The notes beneath the pieces were generated by a model, which worked only from the letters and a program-made list of their open reading frames with translations, searched no databases and was not told the DNA's origin. Source: Lachnoclostridium sp. UBA3320 (lineage in GTDB: Bacteria > Bacillota > Clostridia > Lachnospirales > Lachnospiraceae). Taken from it: 44,203 nucleotides of DNA. Both the position numbers and the translations under genes were made by a program. The stretch spans positions 28,190-72,392 of the forward strand of contig DESG01000149.1 of assembly GCA_002361175.1 (NCBI GenBank), written 5' to 3'. Shown here piece by piece: positions 7,435 through 16,317 of this stretch (its first letter is position 1; each line of letters begins with the position of its first letter).

Positions 7435-8232
7435 ACATCTTGCTTTTTCGCGCAAGTTTTTTAAAATCTTTTTCTCAAGTCTGCTGACCTGTACCTGACT
7501 TATTCCCAATTCTTTTGCAACCTCTGTCTGTGTCATCTCTTTATAATATCTATATTCTATAAGTTTGCGCTCTTTCTCATTCAGACTATCTAAAAGTTCA
7601 TTTAAAAGAATATGATTTAATAGTTTTTCCTTTTCTTCATCTTGTACCGACCCATCAAACCCCACTCCACGTCCAGAGTCTTTTGAAGAAGACGCAACAT
7701 AACTTGCACTTCCCTGACAATTCTTTACAATCTGGTCAACCATATAAATGTCTTTTCCTTCTGATTGATACACAGTTCTATATATCGAATCTACCTCACT
7801 ATTTGCTTCAAGTGCAAGAATTATGTCTTCTGGTTCAAGTTCTGTCACTGCTGCTATCTCTTTTACAGTGGCTACTCTTCCGAGTTCTTGTCCAAGTGTA
7901 TCAGCAGCTTTTTTTACTTTCCAACCATTTTCTTTAATGGTTCTGCTTACTTTTATCATACCATCATCTCGTAAAAAACGTTTTATCTCACCTGTTATCA
8001 TAGGTACTGCATAAGTAGAAAACTTTACACCAAACTGCATATCAAAATTGTCTATTGATTTTATAAGCCCTATGCAGCCAATCTGGAATATATCATCAGC
8101 ATCATAGCCTCTTCCTGAAAATCTCTTTACAATATTCCATACAAGACCTACATTTTCTTCAACAATTTTATTTCTTGCTTCTTTATCACCTGCACGTGCT
8201 CTCTTTAACAATTCCATTACATCCATATGCAC
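7432..8232 (-). CDS. sigF: RNA polymerase sporulation sigma factor F
   Basis: Sigma-F is the first forespore-specific sigma factor. It is kept inactive by SpoIIAB until SpoIIAA frees it after asymmetric division. The 266 residues show region 2 (DADDIFQIGCIGLIKSIDNF, about 45-64, then VKFSTYAVPMITGEIKRFLR), region 3, and region 4 with the helix-turn-helix TQTEVAKELGISQVQVSRLE near the C-terminus. VKVSR-type sequence (IKVSRTIKENG) is typical of sigma F/G. The start is probably GTG at 8232 with AAGGA six bases upstream; ATG at 8226 is the alternative. It is slightly longer than the B. subtilis protein because of a Ser/Gly-rich insert near residues 173-195. It is the third gene of the spoIIA operon. 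Confidence 0.96.
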   Translation of the reverse strand: MHMDVMELLKRARAGDKEARNKIVEENVGLVWNIVKRFSGRGYDADDIFQIGCIGLIKSIDNFDMQFGVKFSTYAVPMITGEIKRFLRDDGMIKVSRTIKENGWKVKKAADTLGQELGRVATVKEIAAVTELEPEDIILALEANSEVDSIYRTVYQSEGKDIYMVDQIVKNCQGSASYVASSSKDSGRGVGFDGSVQDEEKEKLLNHILLNELLDSLNEKERKLIEYRYYKEMTQTEVAKELGISQVQVSRLEKKILKNLREKARC

Positions 8233-8241
8233 ATACCATCC

Positions 8242-8667
8242 TTATTGGTCCATTTCTTCGCAAACTCCTATAGTCTTTTTTAAAAATACCTTTGTCCCTT
8301 TCCCTGGCTCTGACTCCACCTTAAGCTCGTCCATAAATGCTTCCATAAATGCAAATCCCATTCCTGAGCGTTCCCATTCAGGTCTTGTAGTATATAAAGG
8401 CTCCATAGCTTTTTCTATATCGCTTATTCCCACTCCAAAATCTTCTATTACAATACTTACATCATAATTATGTATACTGCACTCCATAACAATATCGCCG
8501 TCACCATTTTCATATCCATGTATAATACTGTTAGTCACAGCTTCTGACACAGCAGTTTTTACATCAGATAGCTCTTCTAGTGTCGGATTAAGTCTAGTTA
8601 TATATGCCGCTACAACAGTTCTTGCAAATGCTTCATTTTCTGAACAACTTTCAAATATAATTTTCAT
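8242..8667 (-). CDS. spoIIAB: Anti-sigma-F factor / serine kinase SpoIIAB
   Basis: SpoIIAB binds and inhibits sigma-F and phosphorylates SpoIIAA. The 141 residues have the GHKL ATPase boxes: N box EAVTNSIIHGYEN, G1 box IEDFGVGI, and G2 region RSGMGFAFME near residue 105. The length matches the family. The ATG lies within the end of spoIIAA (17-nt overlap), and sigF starts 9 nt after the stop. This tight coupling fits the required stoichiometry of the three proteins. Confidence 0.96.
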   Translation of the reverse strand: MKIIFESCSENEAFARTVVAAYITRLNPTLEELSDVKTAVSEAVTNSIIHGYENGDGDIVMECSIHNYDVSIVIEDFGVGISDIEKAMEPLYTTRPEWERSGMGFAFMEAFMDELKVESEPGKGTKVFLKKTIGVCEEMDQ

Positions 8668-9031
8668 ACTTAACCTCCAAAGCCTTTATTGCATCTTCAG
8701 GCGTGTCATATTTTTCAATTATCTTGTATAAACCTGATACTTTAAATATCTTATCCACATTCTTTCCTACGTTTACTACACATGCTCTTCCGCCAAGAAA
8801 CATCACTTTTTTATATCGTCCCATAATAAGTCCGATTCCTGAGCTGTCCATAAATTCTACATCTCTAAAATCAAATATAATATGCTTTACATCACCAGTT
8901 CCAATAAGCCTGTCCGAGCGTTCCCTTAAAAATTTAACTGCATGGTGGTCAAGGTCTTGTGTTATATAGATAATAAGGCAATTTTTATATATTTCATAGT
9001 GAATCCCTGCTGCTATATTGTCTTTAAGCAT
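8651..9031 (-). CDS. spoIIAA: Anti-sigma-F factor antagonist SpoIIAA
   Basis: A STAS-domain protein of 126 residues. When unphosphorylated it pulls SpoIIAB away from sigma-F. The phosphorylation site lies in EFMDSSGIGLIMGRY, and by comparison with B. subtilis Ser58 the target is Ser63. AAAGGAGGATTGTT precedes the ATG. It is the first gene of the operon, starting only 35 nt after the terminator of the upstream TPR gene. I could not find a convincing sigma-H promoter (AGGA-N-GAAT type) in that gap, so the promoter may overlap the terminator or the operon may rely on read-through. Confidence 0.95.
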   Translation of the reverse strand: MLKDNIAAGIHYEIYKNCLIIYITQDLDHHAVKFLRERSDRLIGTGDVKHIIFDFRDVEFMDSSGIGLIMGRYKKVMFLGGRACVVNVGKNVDKIFKVSGLYKIIEKYDTPEDAIKALEVKYENYI

Positions 9032-9065
9032 AACAATCCTCCTTTATCATATTTATTTGCAGGAC

Positions 9066-9112
9066 AAAAAATGCCCTGCCAGAATTACATCATATGTTAT
9101 TCTGACAGGGCA
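9066..9112 (-). terminator. Rho-independent terminator after the zinc-ribbon/TPR gene
   Basis: On the minus strand, 14-bp arms (9112-9099 and 9085-9072, TGCCCTGTCAGAAT with one G-T wobble) are followed by six T (9071-9066). This separates the TPR gene from spoIIA. Confidence 0.88.
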
Positions 9113-9148
9113 CTGTCTTTATCTATTTTGTATTATTAGATTATCTAG

Positions 9149-10591
9149 CTATATTCCCAGTTCACGAAGCCTGCTACTGGCTTCTATTACTCTTGCAGAA
9201 TCTGGATATTCATTAATAATCTTTTCATAACATTCTTTTGCTTTTTTAGGTTTTGATGTCTGTTGGTATGTTCTTCCTAAGAAATACATAGCATCTGTAT
9301 TATCAGGGTTATATTCAAGTGATTTTGTTAAACATTCTTTTGCTTTATCATAGTTTACGGCTCCAGCATATTCATTCTGTCCATTATAAGCATCTCTTCC
9401 CTGTTCATAGAGTTTTTCGCTTGCCTCAGAGAATGCCGTGGCAGAAATTTCATTATATATCTTTTTGGCGTTACTACTTTCAAGATTATCTATAGTTATA
9501 TCTATTAAATTCTTTGCTGTTTTCTCCATGTCTTCATTTATAAAGGCATTAACAGCTTTAAACAATTTATCATAGATATCTAAAATAGTAGTGGAAGAAT
9601 CGCTATCTCCTTGAAATACTTTCAGTTCTTCTTCCAGTTGTTCAACTCTTGCCTGTAAGGTTTCATTCTGATTTTTTAAAGCTATAGAACTACTCTCTGA
9701 TGCTGCCTGGTCTGCACTGTATTTTTTAAAACTTTCATTAGTATCATGCGCTTTATTAGACATAATATTTGGCAGTATAAAGCAATACATAACTGCAAGA
9801 CCTATAATTATACCAATAATTATATTTACAAGAGGCATAATAGATGGTCTTTCCTCTTTATAAGGAGTTATAACCTTGTACTGGTCCGCCTCGTCCATAT
9901 GCGGAAGGCTCTTGCGTGGAGGTTCTTTTTTCTCCTCACTTCTAGCTGCGAAATAATCAGTTTTAGAATGTATATCTGAAAGTTCCTGCAAATATCTTAA
10001 AGTAGTTGTATTAGTAACATCCACTTTAATAATATTATTTAAAATCTTTAGAGCCTTTGTGCGTCCATCTTTTTTGTCTGACATCATATAAAGCAGTGCA
10101 AGCAGTTGATTGGCACGTATGAATTTAGGGTTTGTATTGACGACCTTTTTAAGTTGTATAATAGCCATGTCTTCATCGCCATGCTGTGCAGAATACAATG
10201 CTGAATTATATTTTCTAATTGTCTGGCTATGCATTTCAAGCTTATTTGGATTAGCTTGTACTTGATTAATATAATAGTCAGCATCATTGTTATCTTCTTG
10301 GTAATGTTTGCTTATGACCCATTCACTTAAAGCAGAAACTATCTCACCCACTTCAAAATATATAAGTCCAAGCAGATTTCTTGCGTTTGTATTTAGTTTG
10401 TTAAACTGAAGGCTTTGCTTTAAAGAATTTATAGCTCCTGTCAAATCTCTTATCTTTGCCTGACCAAGTGCTTTGTTGTAATATATATTTGACAGACTTA
10501 CAACTTTCCAGTAGTCTTTCATATCCTGACCACAGTTACTGCACCTTCCTTTTCCAAACGGTACTACAGAATTACATATTGGACAGTTCAT
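9149..10591 (-). CDS. Zinc-ribbon, TPR-repeat membrane protein (unknown function)
   Basis: This 480-residue protein has a clear layout. A zinc ribbon opens it (CPICNSVVPFGKGRCSNCG, residues 3-21), then TPR-like repeats (about 40-200, such as NARNLLGLIYFEVGEIVSALSE). One membrane helix follows (about 248-272, LVNIIIGIIIGLAVMYCFIL), then a coiled coil (QNETLQARVEQLEEELKVFQ) and two more TPR units at the end (NTDAMYFLGRTYQQTSKPKK). The first half would be cytoplasmic and the second half outside. The start is ATG 10591, with GGAGG ten bases upstream. Its ATG overlaps the stop of the 60-aa gene as ATGA. The layout suggests a scaffold in the envelope, but I cannot name a function. Confidence 0.88.
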   Translation of the reverse strand: MNCPICNSVVPFGKGRCSNCGQDMKDYWKVVSLSNIYYNKALGQAKIRDLTGAINSLKQSLQFNKLNTNARNLLGLIYFEVGEIVSALSEWVISKHYQEDNNDADYYINQVQANPNKLEMHSQTIRKYNSALYSAQHGDEDMAIIQLKKVVNTNPKFIRANQLLALLYMMSDKKDGRTKALKILNNIIKVDVTNTTTLRYLQELSDIHSKTDYFAARSEEKKEPPRKSLPHMDEADQYKVITPYKEERPSIMPLVNIIIGIIIGLAVMYCFILPNIMSNKAHDTNESFKKYSADQAASESSSIALKNQNETLQARVEQLEEELKVFQGDSDSSTTILDIYDKLFKAVNAFINEDMEKTAKNLIDITIDNLESSNAKKIYNEISATAFSEASEKLYEQGRDAYNGQNEYAGAVNYDKAKECLTKSLEYNPDNTDAMYFLGRTYQQTSKPKKAKECYEKIINEYPDSARVIEASSRLRELGI

Positions 10592-10770
10592 GATTCCTCC
10601 ACCCATTCTATAGACTTATTATCAGTTGCTCTATTACTTGGTCCTTTCTTATTAAGAATAGATTGTATTAAATCCGTCACATCTGTTGTTTTATTGCCAT
10701 ATATTGCATCTTCAGCCTGTTCTATATCAAGACTTGGCTGAAACTTTGCCAACTCCGCCTCAAAATCCAT
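10588..10770 (-). CDS. Conserved-looking 60-aa protein coupled to the TPR gene
   Basis: A 60-residue acidic protein (MDFEAELAKFQPSLDIEQAE at the start, TDVTDLIQSILNKKG in the middle) with no membrane segment and no family I recognise. It has a strong AGGAGG site before its ATG and shares ATGA with the TPR gene, so it is almost certainly translated and coupled. It also follows fapA by 66 nt. It may act with the TPR protein. Confidence 0.75.
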   Translation of the reverse strand: MDFEAELAKFQPSLDIEQAEDAIYGNKTTDVTDLIQSILNKKGPSNRATDNKSIEWVEES

Positions 10771-10836
10771 CTTACACTACCTCCTGTTAATCATCAACAA
10801 ATATCAGCCGCAATTATCGACACCACACTTCCTATA

Positions 10837-12240
10837 CTATTCACCTATATTATATACAATAATTCCTGCCCCACGCCTTGCATACTCAACATGGTGATTT
10901 TCTTCTGTAACTATTGATTTTACACCATTAATACTTATCACAGTTCCAGGATTTACAACCTTATTGATAGTAACTTTAGCAAGATTTGACTTAGCCATTT
11001 GGTCTACTATCTCTTGTAATCTCTTTTCAAGCTCATTAACTTTTGTATCGCACTCTATCTTAATACGCATAAGCTGCATACGTTTCTTACTAAGTTCAGG
11101 TGTGCTAAGTCTTTCCATAGCAAGACTTATCTTTTCAAGTGCGCCAGTGACATCTCTTAGTGCTTTTTCACTTTCAGCTTTATTTTGCTCACATTGTGAA
11201 AGCAGTACAAATAAATCGCCGTCAAAACCTGCCTTTATCTCAGTTCTGACTTCAGACATATTGCCTATAATATTGGCACTTATATATCTCAGTGCAGACA
11301 CTGAACCTCCTACTATTACCCCATACTTTCCAGAAACTATTATATCCTGTCCTGAATCAATTCTGGTATTCATAATAGCATTTGCCTGTACATCACCTTT
11401 ACATGTGATATTTACTTGCTCAAAAAATTTTCCTTTTACATCTCCGCCTGCTTCTATTTTTCCCTTGCCATTTCCCTGCATACCATTTTTAAGTACAATA
11501 TCTTTCTTCGCAAACAGTGCTGCCTGTTCAACATACCCATCGACAATTATAGATCCTTTTTGTGAAGTTACAGATACACCCGTACATACATTTCCAAGAA
11601 TGTGTATATCATTTTGAAACTCAACATTCCCTGTATTATATGTCACATCTCCTTCTATAACAAGTTCATTATCAACAACGAGCCTTTTATCTAGGTAAGT
11701 AACTTTGCCATCATACTTTGCTATATAATTTATACCTTTTTCATCAACACTAAAGCCTTTGCCTTTTAACCTCGCTAAATCTTTGCCTTTTTTTGCAAGA
11801 ATAGAAACTCCACGTACATTGACACCATTTCTACAGGGAACTGATGGATGGTACGTTACAAGCCGCTGTCCTTGAACAACAGATGGCACACTTCCATACT
11901 CTGAATAGTCAACAGAACCATCTTTTAATATCTTTGGTTTTGTGTCAACATTTTCATCAAAGAAAAACTCAAACCAACCATCCTGTCCATCTACAGCAGG
12001 TGTACCCTGAGCAAACTTTACATTTTTATCAAAAACTTTCTTTACTAGTATAGTTTGTAGCACATCTTCATTAATACCATAAACAACTCCTGCATTTCTT
12101 GCGTAATCCAAAAGCATATTTAATGTATATTCTGGTATATTATCCACAGGTCGTTTTAAACATATATATGCAGCTGTCTCATCATCAGATACGGTTATTC
12201 GAATATTATAATTATCCATTTCTAAATTGTTCTCTTGCAT
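10837..12240 (-). CDS. FapA-family (DUF342) protein
   Basis: A 467-residue protein of the DUF342/FapA family. A N-terminal region (to about 95) is followed by the conserved stretch VVQGQRLVTYHPSVPCRNGV. Then comes a long right-handed beta-helix made of repeated short strands rich in V, I and G (VTYNTGNVEFQNDIHILGNV, QKGSIIVDGYV, KGKIEAGGDVKGKFFE). A coiled-coil segment (about 355-420) and a small C-terminal beta domain end it. FapA proteins are linked to flagellar assembly or polar placement in some bacteria and to cell-surface or sporulation-related roles in Firmicutes. No flagellar genes are visible here, so I do not assign a role. GGAGGAGGG precedes the ATG. Confidence 0.88.
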   Translation of the reverse strand: MQENNLEMDNYNIRITVSDDETAAYICLKRPVDNIPEYTLNMLLDYARNAGVVYGINEDVLQTILVKKVFDKNVKFAQGTPAVDGQDGWFEFFFDENVDTKPKILKDGSVDYSEYGSVPSVVQGQRLVTYHPSVPCRNGVNVRGVSILAKKGKDLARLKGKGFSVDEKGINYIAKYDGKVTYLDKRLVVDNELVIEGDVTYNTGNVEFQNDIHILGNVCTGVSVTSQKGSIIVDGYVEQAALFAKKDIVLKNGMQGNGKGKIEAGGDVKGKFFEQVNITCKGDVQANAIMNTRIDSGQDIIVSGKYGVIVGGSVSALRYISANIIGNMSEVRTEIKAGFDGDLFVLLSQCEQNKAESEKALRDVTGALEKISLAMERLSTPELSKKRMQLMRIKIECDTKVNELEKRLQEIVDQMAKSNLAKVTINKVVNPGTVISINGVKSIVTEENHHVEYARRGAGIIVYNIGE

Positions 12241-12316
12241 AAAATCCCTCCTCCAGCACCAGCTTCTTTATTACTCTTATAATATTAGTCCTTAAAGAGC
12301 AGAATTACATATCTTG

Positions 12317-12345
12317 ATTATATATGAGTTTGTCATATATTGCAA
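12317..12345 (-). promoter_or_regulatory. Putative sigma-A promoter of the fapA-TPR operon
   Basis: On the minus strand TTGCAA (12345-12340) and a perfect TATAAT (12322-12317) are spaced by 17 nt, about 75 nt before fapA. Confidence 0.65.
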
Positions 12346-12383
12346 TAACCCGTCTAATACTTAAATGAAAAATTAGAAATATT

Positions 12384-15023
12384 TTACAGTTTAGAAAGTT
12401 CTTCTTCCACTTTTTGCATCATAGCTTGGTATTTGAAAAGCTTTTCTTTCTCTTCTGCTATTTTCTTTGCAGGAGCCTTGTTCATAAATTTTTCATTGCC
12501 AAGCATGGCATTGGCACGTTTTAATTCACTCTCAAGGCGCTTCTTTTCTTTTAATAGTCTCTCCTTTTCCTTTTCCAAGTCTACAAGGTCAGAAAGAGGC
12601 ATATATATTGTTGCATTTTCCATAACTGCTGATACTGCATTATCATCTATGCCAGTCTTATCTGTCTGTACCACAACTTCTGATGCAGACAATAGATGAC
12701 TAAATGAGTCTGTAAGCATATTCAATGTGTTAGCTACAATCTCATTATCAGCCACTATATAAACCTTGGCTTTACGTGATGGTACAACATTCATTGATGT
12801 GCGAGTATTACGCACTGTTCTTGTAACGGCTTTTATAATGTCAACTTGTTGCTTGGCTTCTTTATTATCCCATTCTTCTTTATATTCTGGCCATGGTGAT
12901 ATCATTATTGATTCCTCGTCAGGCTGAATTGTACCAAAAATCTCCTCTGTAATAAATGGCATATATGGATGCAACAGTTTTAGAGAACATGAAAGTACAG
13001 TCTGTAATGTCCAAAATGCAGCATTGGCTGATTCTTTGTCATTTTCTTTATTAAATAACCTTGGTTTTACGAATTCAATATACCAGTCGCAAAATTCTGT
13101 CCATACAAAATCATTTATCTTCTGGACAGCTATCCCAAGCTCATATTTTTCCATATTTTCAGTAACTTCTTTTACAAGTGTGTTTGCCATTGAAATTATC
13201 CACTTGTCAACAGTATATAAATCATTATATGCAGGTGTAGTAATTTTATTATCTCCAAGATGCATTAGTATAAAGCGTGAAGCGTTCCATATCTTATTGG
13301 CAAAGTTACGGCTTGCTTCAACACGCTCCCAGTAAAAACGCATATCATTACCTGGTGCATTTCCTGTAACAAGCGTGAAACGAAGTGCATCTGCACCATA
13401 TTTATCAATAACTTCTAGTGGGTCTATACCATTTCCAAGGGACTTACTCATCTTACGACCAAGAGAGTCACGCACAAGCCCATGTATAAATACTGTATCA
13501 AATGGAGCTTTACCTGTCTGTTCTATACCTGAAAACATCATTCTCATTACCCAAAATGGAATAATATCATATCCTGTAACAAGTGTACTTGTAGGATAGA
13601 AATAATCCATCTCTTCAGTTTTATCGGGCCATCCAAGTGTTGAAAACGGCCATAGTGCCGACGAAAACCATGTGTCAAGAGTATCTGGGTCTTGGCGCAT
13701 TGGTTTGCCACATTCTGGACATATTGCCTCATTGTCCTTAGTAACTATCATCTTACCACAGTCATCACAGTAAAATGCTGGTATTTGATGTCCCCACCAG
13801 AGCTGACGTGAGATACACCAATCACGTATATTTTCAAGCCAGTGAAAATATGTCTTTTCAAAATGAGGAGGCACAAATTTTGTTTCACCATTTTTTACTG
13901 CATCAATAGCAGGTTTTGCAAGCTGCTGCATAGCTACAAACCACTGTTTTGAAACTTTTGGCTCTACTGTAGTGCCACAGCGGTAACATGTACCTACATT
14001 GTGCTCATGGTCTTCTATTTTTATAAGTGCGCCTTCTGCTTCAAGGTCTAAAACTATTGCTTTTCTTGCTTCATATCTGTCCATTCCTGCATATTTAGGA
14101 TAGTCTTCAACAATTTTTGCATCATCTGTAAGCACATTAATAATTTCAAGGTTGTGGCGAAGCCCTGCTTCAAAGTCATTTGGGTCATGCGCAGGCGTAA
14201 TTTTAACAGCACCTGTACCAAACTCCATATCTACAAAATCATCTGCTATAACAGGTATCTGTCTATGAACCAATGGCAAATCAAGCATCTTGCCAACCAT
14301 ATCTTTATATCTCTCGTCCTTTGGATTAACTGCTACTGCTGTATCACCAAGCAATGTTTCTGGACGTGTAGTTGCAAGGTCAATATAACCTGTGCCATCT
14401 ACAGTTTTATATCTTAGATGCCAAAAATGCCCTGCCTGATTTTCATACTCAACCTCTGCATCTGAAATAGATGTAAGACATACAGGACACCAGTTAATAA
14501 TGCGTTCCCCACGGTATATAAGATTTTTGTTATAAAGTTTTACAAATACTTCTTTAACTGCTCTGTTACAGCCTTCATCCATAGTAAATCTTTCTCTATC
14601 CCAGTCACATGATGAACCAATTTTTTTAAGTTGTTCTACAATACGTCCACCATATTGCTTTTTCCAGTCCCAAACTCTTTCAAGGAATTTCTCTCTGCCA
14701 AGACCTTCCTTTGTAAGACCTTCGTTTTTAAGCGTCTCAACAACTCTTGCCTCAGTAGCGATAGAGGCATGGTCTGTGCCAGGAAGCCATAACGCTTCAT
14801 ATCCCTGCATTCTTTTAAAACGTATAAGAATATCCTGTAATGTATTGTCAAGCGCATGTCCCATATGAAGCTGCCCTGTAATATTTGGTGGTGGCATAAC
14901 GATGGTAAATGGTTTCTTATCTTTGTTTACCTTTGCATGAAAATACTTCTTTGCAAGCCATTTTTCATATGTCCTCTGTTCAATATCAGAGGGATTATAA
15001 TTTTTTTCCAATTCTTTAGCCAT
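12384..15023 (-). CDS. valS: Valine--tRNA ligase
   Basis: This cytoplasmic enzyme charges tRNA-Val and edits threonine. The 879 residues carry the class I motif HMGH (53-56, within PPPNITGQLHMGHALDN), the KMSKS motif (524-528, GRKMSKSLGN), and the CP1 editing domain with LATTRPETLLGDTAVAVNP and AHDPNDFEAG. They end in the valyl-specific coiled-coil arm (LEKEKERLLKEKKRLESELK). The length is normal. The gene starts 91 nt after rplT with GAGGAAAA before the ATG. There is no room for a T-box leader, which is common upstream of Firmicutes valS. Confidence 0.98.
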   Translation of the reverse strand: MAKELEKNYNPSDIEQRTYEKWLAKKYFHAKVNKDKKPFTIVMPPPNITGQLHMGHALDNTLQDILIRFKRMQGYEALWLPGTDHASIATEARVVETLKNEGLTKEGLGREKFLERVWDWKKQYGGRIVEQLKKIGSSCDWDRERFTMDEGCNRAVKEVFVKLYNKNLIYRGERIINWCPVCLTSISDAEVEYENQAGHFWHLRYKTVDGTGYIDLATTRPETLLGDTAVAVNPKDERYKDMVGKMLDLPLVHRQIPVIADDFVDMEFGTGAVKITPAHDPNDFEAGLRHNLEIINVLTDDAKIVEDYPKYAGMDRYEARKAIVLDLEAEGALIKIEDHEHNVGTCYRCGTTVEPKVSKQWFVAMQQLAKPAIDAVKNGETKFVPPHFEKTYFHWLENIRDWCISRQLWWGHQIPAFYCDDCGKMIVTKDNEAICPECGKPMRQDPDTLDTWFSSALWPFSTLGWPDKTEEMDYFYPTSTLVTGYDIIPFWVMRMMFSGIEQTGKAPFDTVFIHGLVRDSLGRKMSKSLGNGIDPLEVIDKYGADALRFTLVTGNAPGNDMRFYWERVEASRNFANKIWNASRFILMHLGDNKITTPAYNDLYTVDKWIISMANTLVKEVTENMEKYELGIAVQKINDFVWTEFCDWYIEFVKPRLFNKENDKESANAAFWTLQTVLSCSLKLLHPYMPFITEEIFGTIQPDEESIMISPWPEYKEEWDNKEAKQQVDIIKAVTRTVRNTRTSMNVVPSRKAKVYIVADNEIVANTLNMLTDSFSHLLSASEVVVQTDKTGIDDNAVSAVMENATIYMPLSDLVDLEKEKERLLKEKKRLESELKRANAMLGNEKFMNKAPAKKIAEEKEKLFKYQAMMQKVEEELSKL

Positions 15024-15051
15024 AAATTTTCCTCATTTCTGATAATAAGAT

Positions 15052-15084
15052 AAAAACGCTCCTTGCCATATATCAAAGAGCGTT
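15052..15084 (-). terminator. Rho-independent terminator after rplT
   Basis: Minus-strand stem AACGCTC / GAGCGTT (15084-15078 and 15061-15055) with a 16-nt loop runs into five T (15056-15052). It would end the infC-rpmI-rplT transcript before valS. The loop contains TTGATA. Confidence 0.75.
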
Positions 15085-15113
15085 AATTTACATCTGTTAT
15101 ACGTCTGCTTATA

Positions 15114-15470
15114 TTAAGCAAGTTTTGACTTTGCAATTTCTGCAAGGGCTGCAAAACCCTCTGGGTCACTTACTGCCATCTCTGCAAGCATCTTTCTGTT
15201 AAGGTCTATGCCAGCAAGTTTAAGTCCATACATAAACTTACTGTAGGAAAGTCCACTCAGCCTTGCAGCAGCATTGATACGAACTATCCACAACCTTCTA
15301 AACTGCCTTTTTCTTTCTTTTCTGCCAGAGTAGGAAGTATTAAGAGCTCTCATAACTGACTGTTTTGCAACTCTATATTGTTTAGACCTTGCTCCTCTGT
15401 AACCTTTCGCAAGTTTTAATACCCTATTATGCTTTTTTCTTGCATTTAAACCGCCTTTAACACGTGCCAT
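15114..15470 (-). CDS. rplT: 50S ribosomal protein L20
   Basis: A 118-residue L20, beginning MARVKGGLNARKKHNRVLKL. The N-terminal arm is very basic (AKGYRGARSKQYRVAKQS) and the globular domain includes FRRLWIVRINAAARLSGLSY. L20 binds 23S rRNA early in 50S assembly and in Firmicutes represses its own operon by binding the infC leader. It is the third gene of infC-rpmI-rplT, 20 nt after rpmI, with AAGGAGGAAATTTTAAG upstream of the ATG. Confidence 0.98.
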   Translation of the reverse strand: MARVKGGLNARKKHNRVLKLAKGYRGARSKQYRVAKQSVMRALNTSYSGRKERKRQFRRLWIVRINAAARLSGLSYSKFMYGLKLAGIDLNRKMLAEMAVSDPEGFAALAEIAKSKLA

Positions 15471-15490
15471 CTTAAAATTTCCTCCTTGAC

Positions 15491-15691
15491 TTATTTTGAA
15501 TATGGTAATATGCGCTTCATCATCTTAGCATTAGTAGCATCAATTTCCACTGCCTGTCTAAGCCTTCTTTTCCTTTTTCTTGATTTCTTATTTAAAATAT
15601 GGCTCTTATTAGCTTTCATTTTCATAAGTTTACCTGTTCCAGTAACCTTAAAGCGTTTAGCCGCTGCTCTTTTTGTTTTAATTTTTGGCAT
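15491..15691 (-). CDS. rpmI: 50S ribosomal protein L35
   Basis: A 66-residue basic protein beginning MPKIKTKRAAAKRFKVTGTG, the invariant L35 start, with the family KSHILNKKSRKRKRRLRQ stretch. It sits between infC and rplT as in most bacteria, with an AAGGAGGAATATATT ribosome site. Confidence 0.98.
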   Translation of the reverse strand: MPKIKTKRAAAKRFKVTGTGKLMKMKANKSHILNKKSRKRKRRLRQAVEIDATNAKMMKRILPYSK

Positions 15692-15743
15692 AATATATTC
15701 CTCCTTATGATTATTATATCTATTGAATAGCCATAAAACTTTA

Positions 15744-16250
15744 CTAACGTTTTTGTGATAAAAACATAACCATAGAACGCCCTTCCATCTTTGGCGGCTT
15801 ATCTATAACAGAAACATCACTTAACAATTCATAAAAACTGTCAAGAATTTGCTTGCTATAACTTATATGAGCCATCTCACGTCCACGGAAACGTAATGTA
15901 ACTTTAACTTTATCACCTTTTGTAAGAAACTTTCTGGCATGGTTTGCTTTAGTATTAAGGTCGTTCTTGTCTATATTAGGTGACAGCCTTACTTCCTTGA
16001 CTTCCATAGTTTTTTGTTTCTTTTTAGCTTCTTTTTCCTTGCGTGCAAGTTCATAACGATATTTGCCATAATCAATAATCTTGCATACCGGCGGCTTTGC
16101 CCCTGGTGCAATCTTTACAAGATCAAGCTCTGCTTCACGTGCCAGTTTCATAGCTTCTTTAGCTGACATAATACCTAACTGCTCCCCAGTTTCACTAATC
16201 AGACGAACTTCCTTATCCCTGATTCTTTCATTAATCATTAACTCGCTAAT
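15744..16250 (-). CDS. infC: Translation initiation factor IF-3 (AUU start)
   Basis: IF-3 binds the 30S subunit, keeps it from joining 50S early and checks the start codon and initiator tRNA. The start is ATT at 16250: GGAGG lies at 16264-16260, nine bases upstream, and the protein then reads (M)SELMINERIRDKEVRL, the family beginning. The rare AUU start allows IF-3 to limit its own synthesis. The 168 residues contain both domains (N domain up to about 78 with PGAKPPVCKIIDYGKYRYE, C domain with DKVKVTLRFRGREMAH). First gene of infC-rpmI-rplT. Confidence 0.97.
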   Translation of the reverse strand: MSELMINERIRDKEVRLISETGEQLGIMSAKEAMKLAREAELDLVKIAPGAKPPVCKIIDYGKYRYELARKEKEAKKKQKTMEVKEVRLSPNIDKNDLNTKANHARKFLTKGDKVKVTLRFRGREMAHISYSKQILDSFYELLSDVSVIDKPPKMEGRSMVMFLSQKR

Positions 16251-16280
16251 GGCAGTACACCTCCAAAAATAAAAATATAG

Positions 16281-16317
16281 AAAAAAACGTGGAAAGCAAA
16301 GACAATCCACGTTTTTT
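16281..16317 (-). terminator. Attenuator terminator in the infC leader
   Basis: On the minus strand the arms of AACGTGGA/TCCACGTT form a stable stem followed by seven T, ending only about 17 nt before the infC ribosome site. Premature termination here would control the whole operon. The leader upstream (16318-16443) is rich in complementary segments such as GCTCTCACC and GACTTGGG. Confidence 0.8.

Noticed and set aside
9032..9066. Sigma-H promoter of spoIIA
   Set aside because: The 35-nt gap between the terminator and spoIIAA has no AGGA...GAAT pair at the right distance.
10964..11617. Open frame of 217 codons opposite the FapA-like gene
   Set aside because: Serine- and leucine-rich shadow of a beta-helix protein; no ribosome site.
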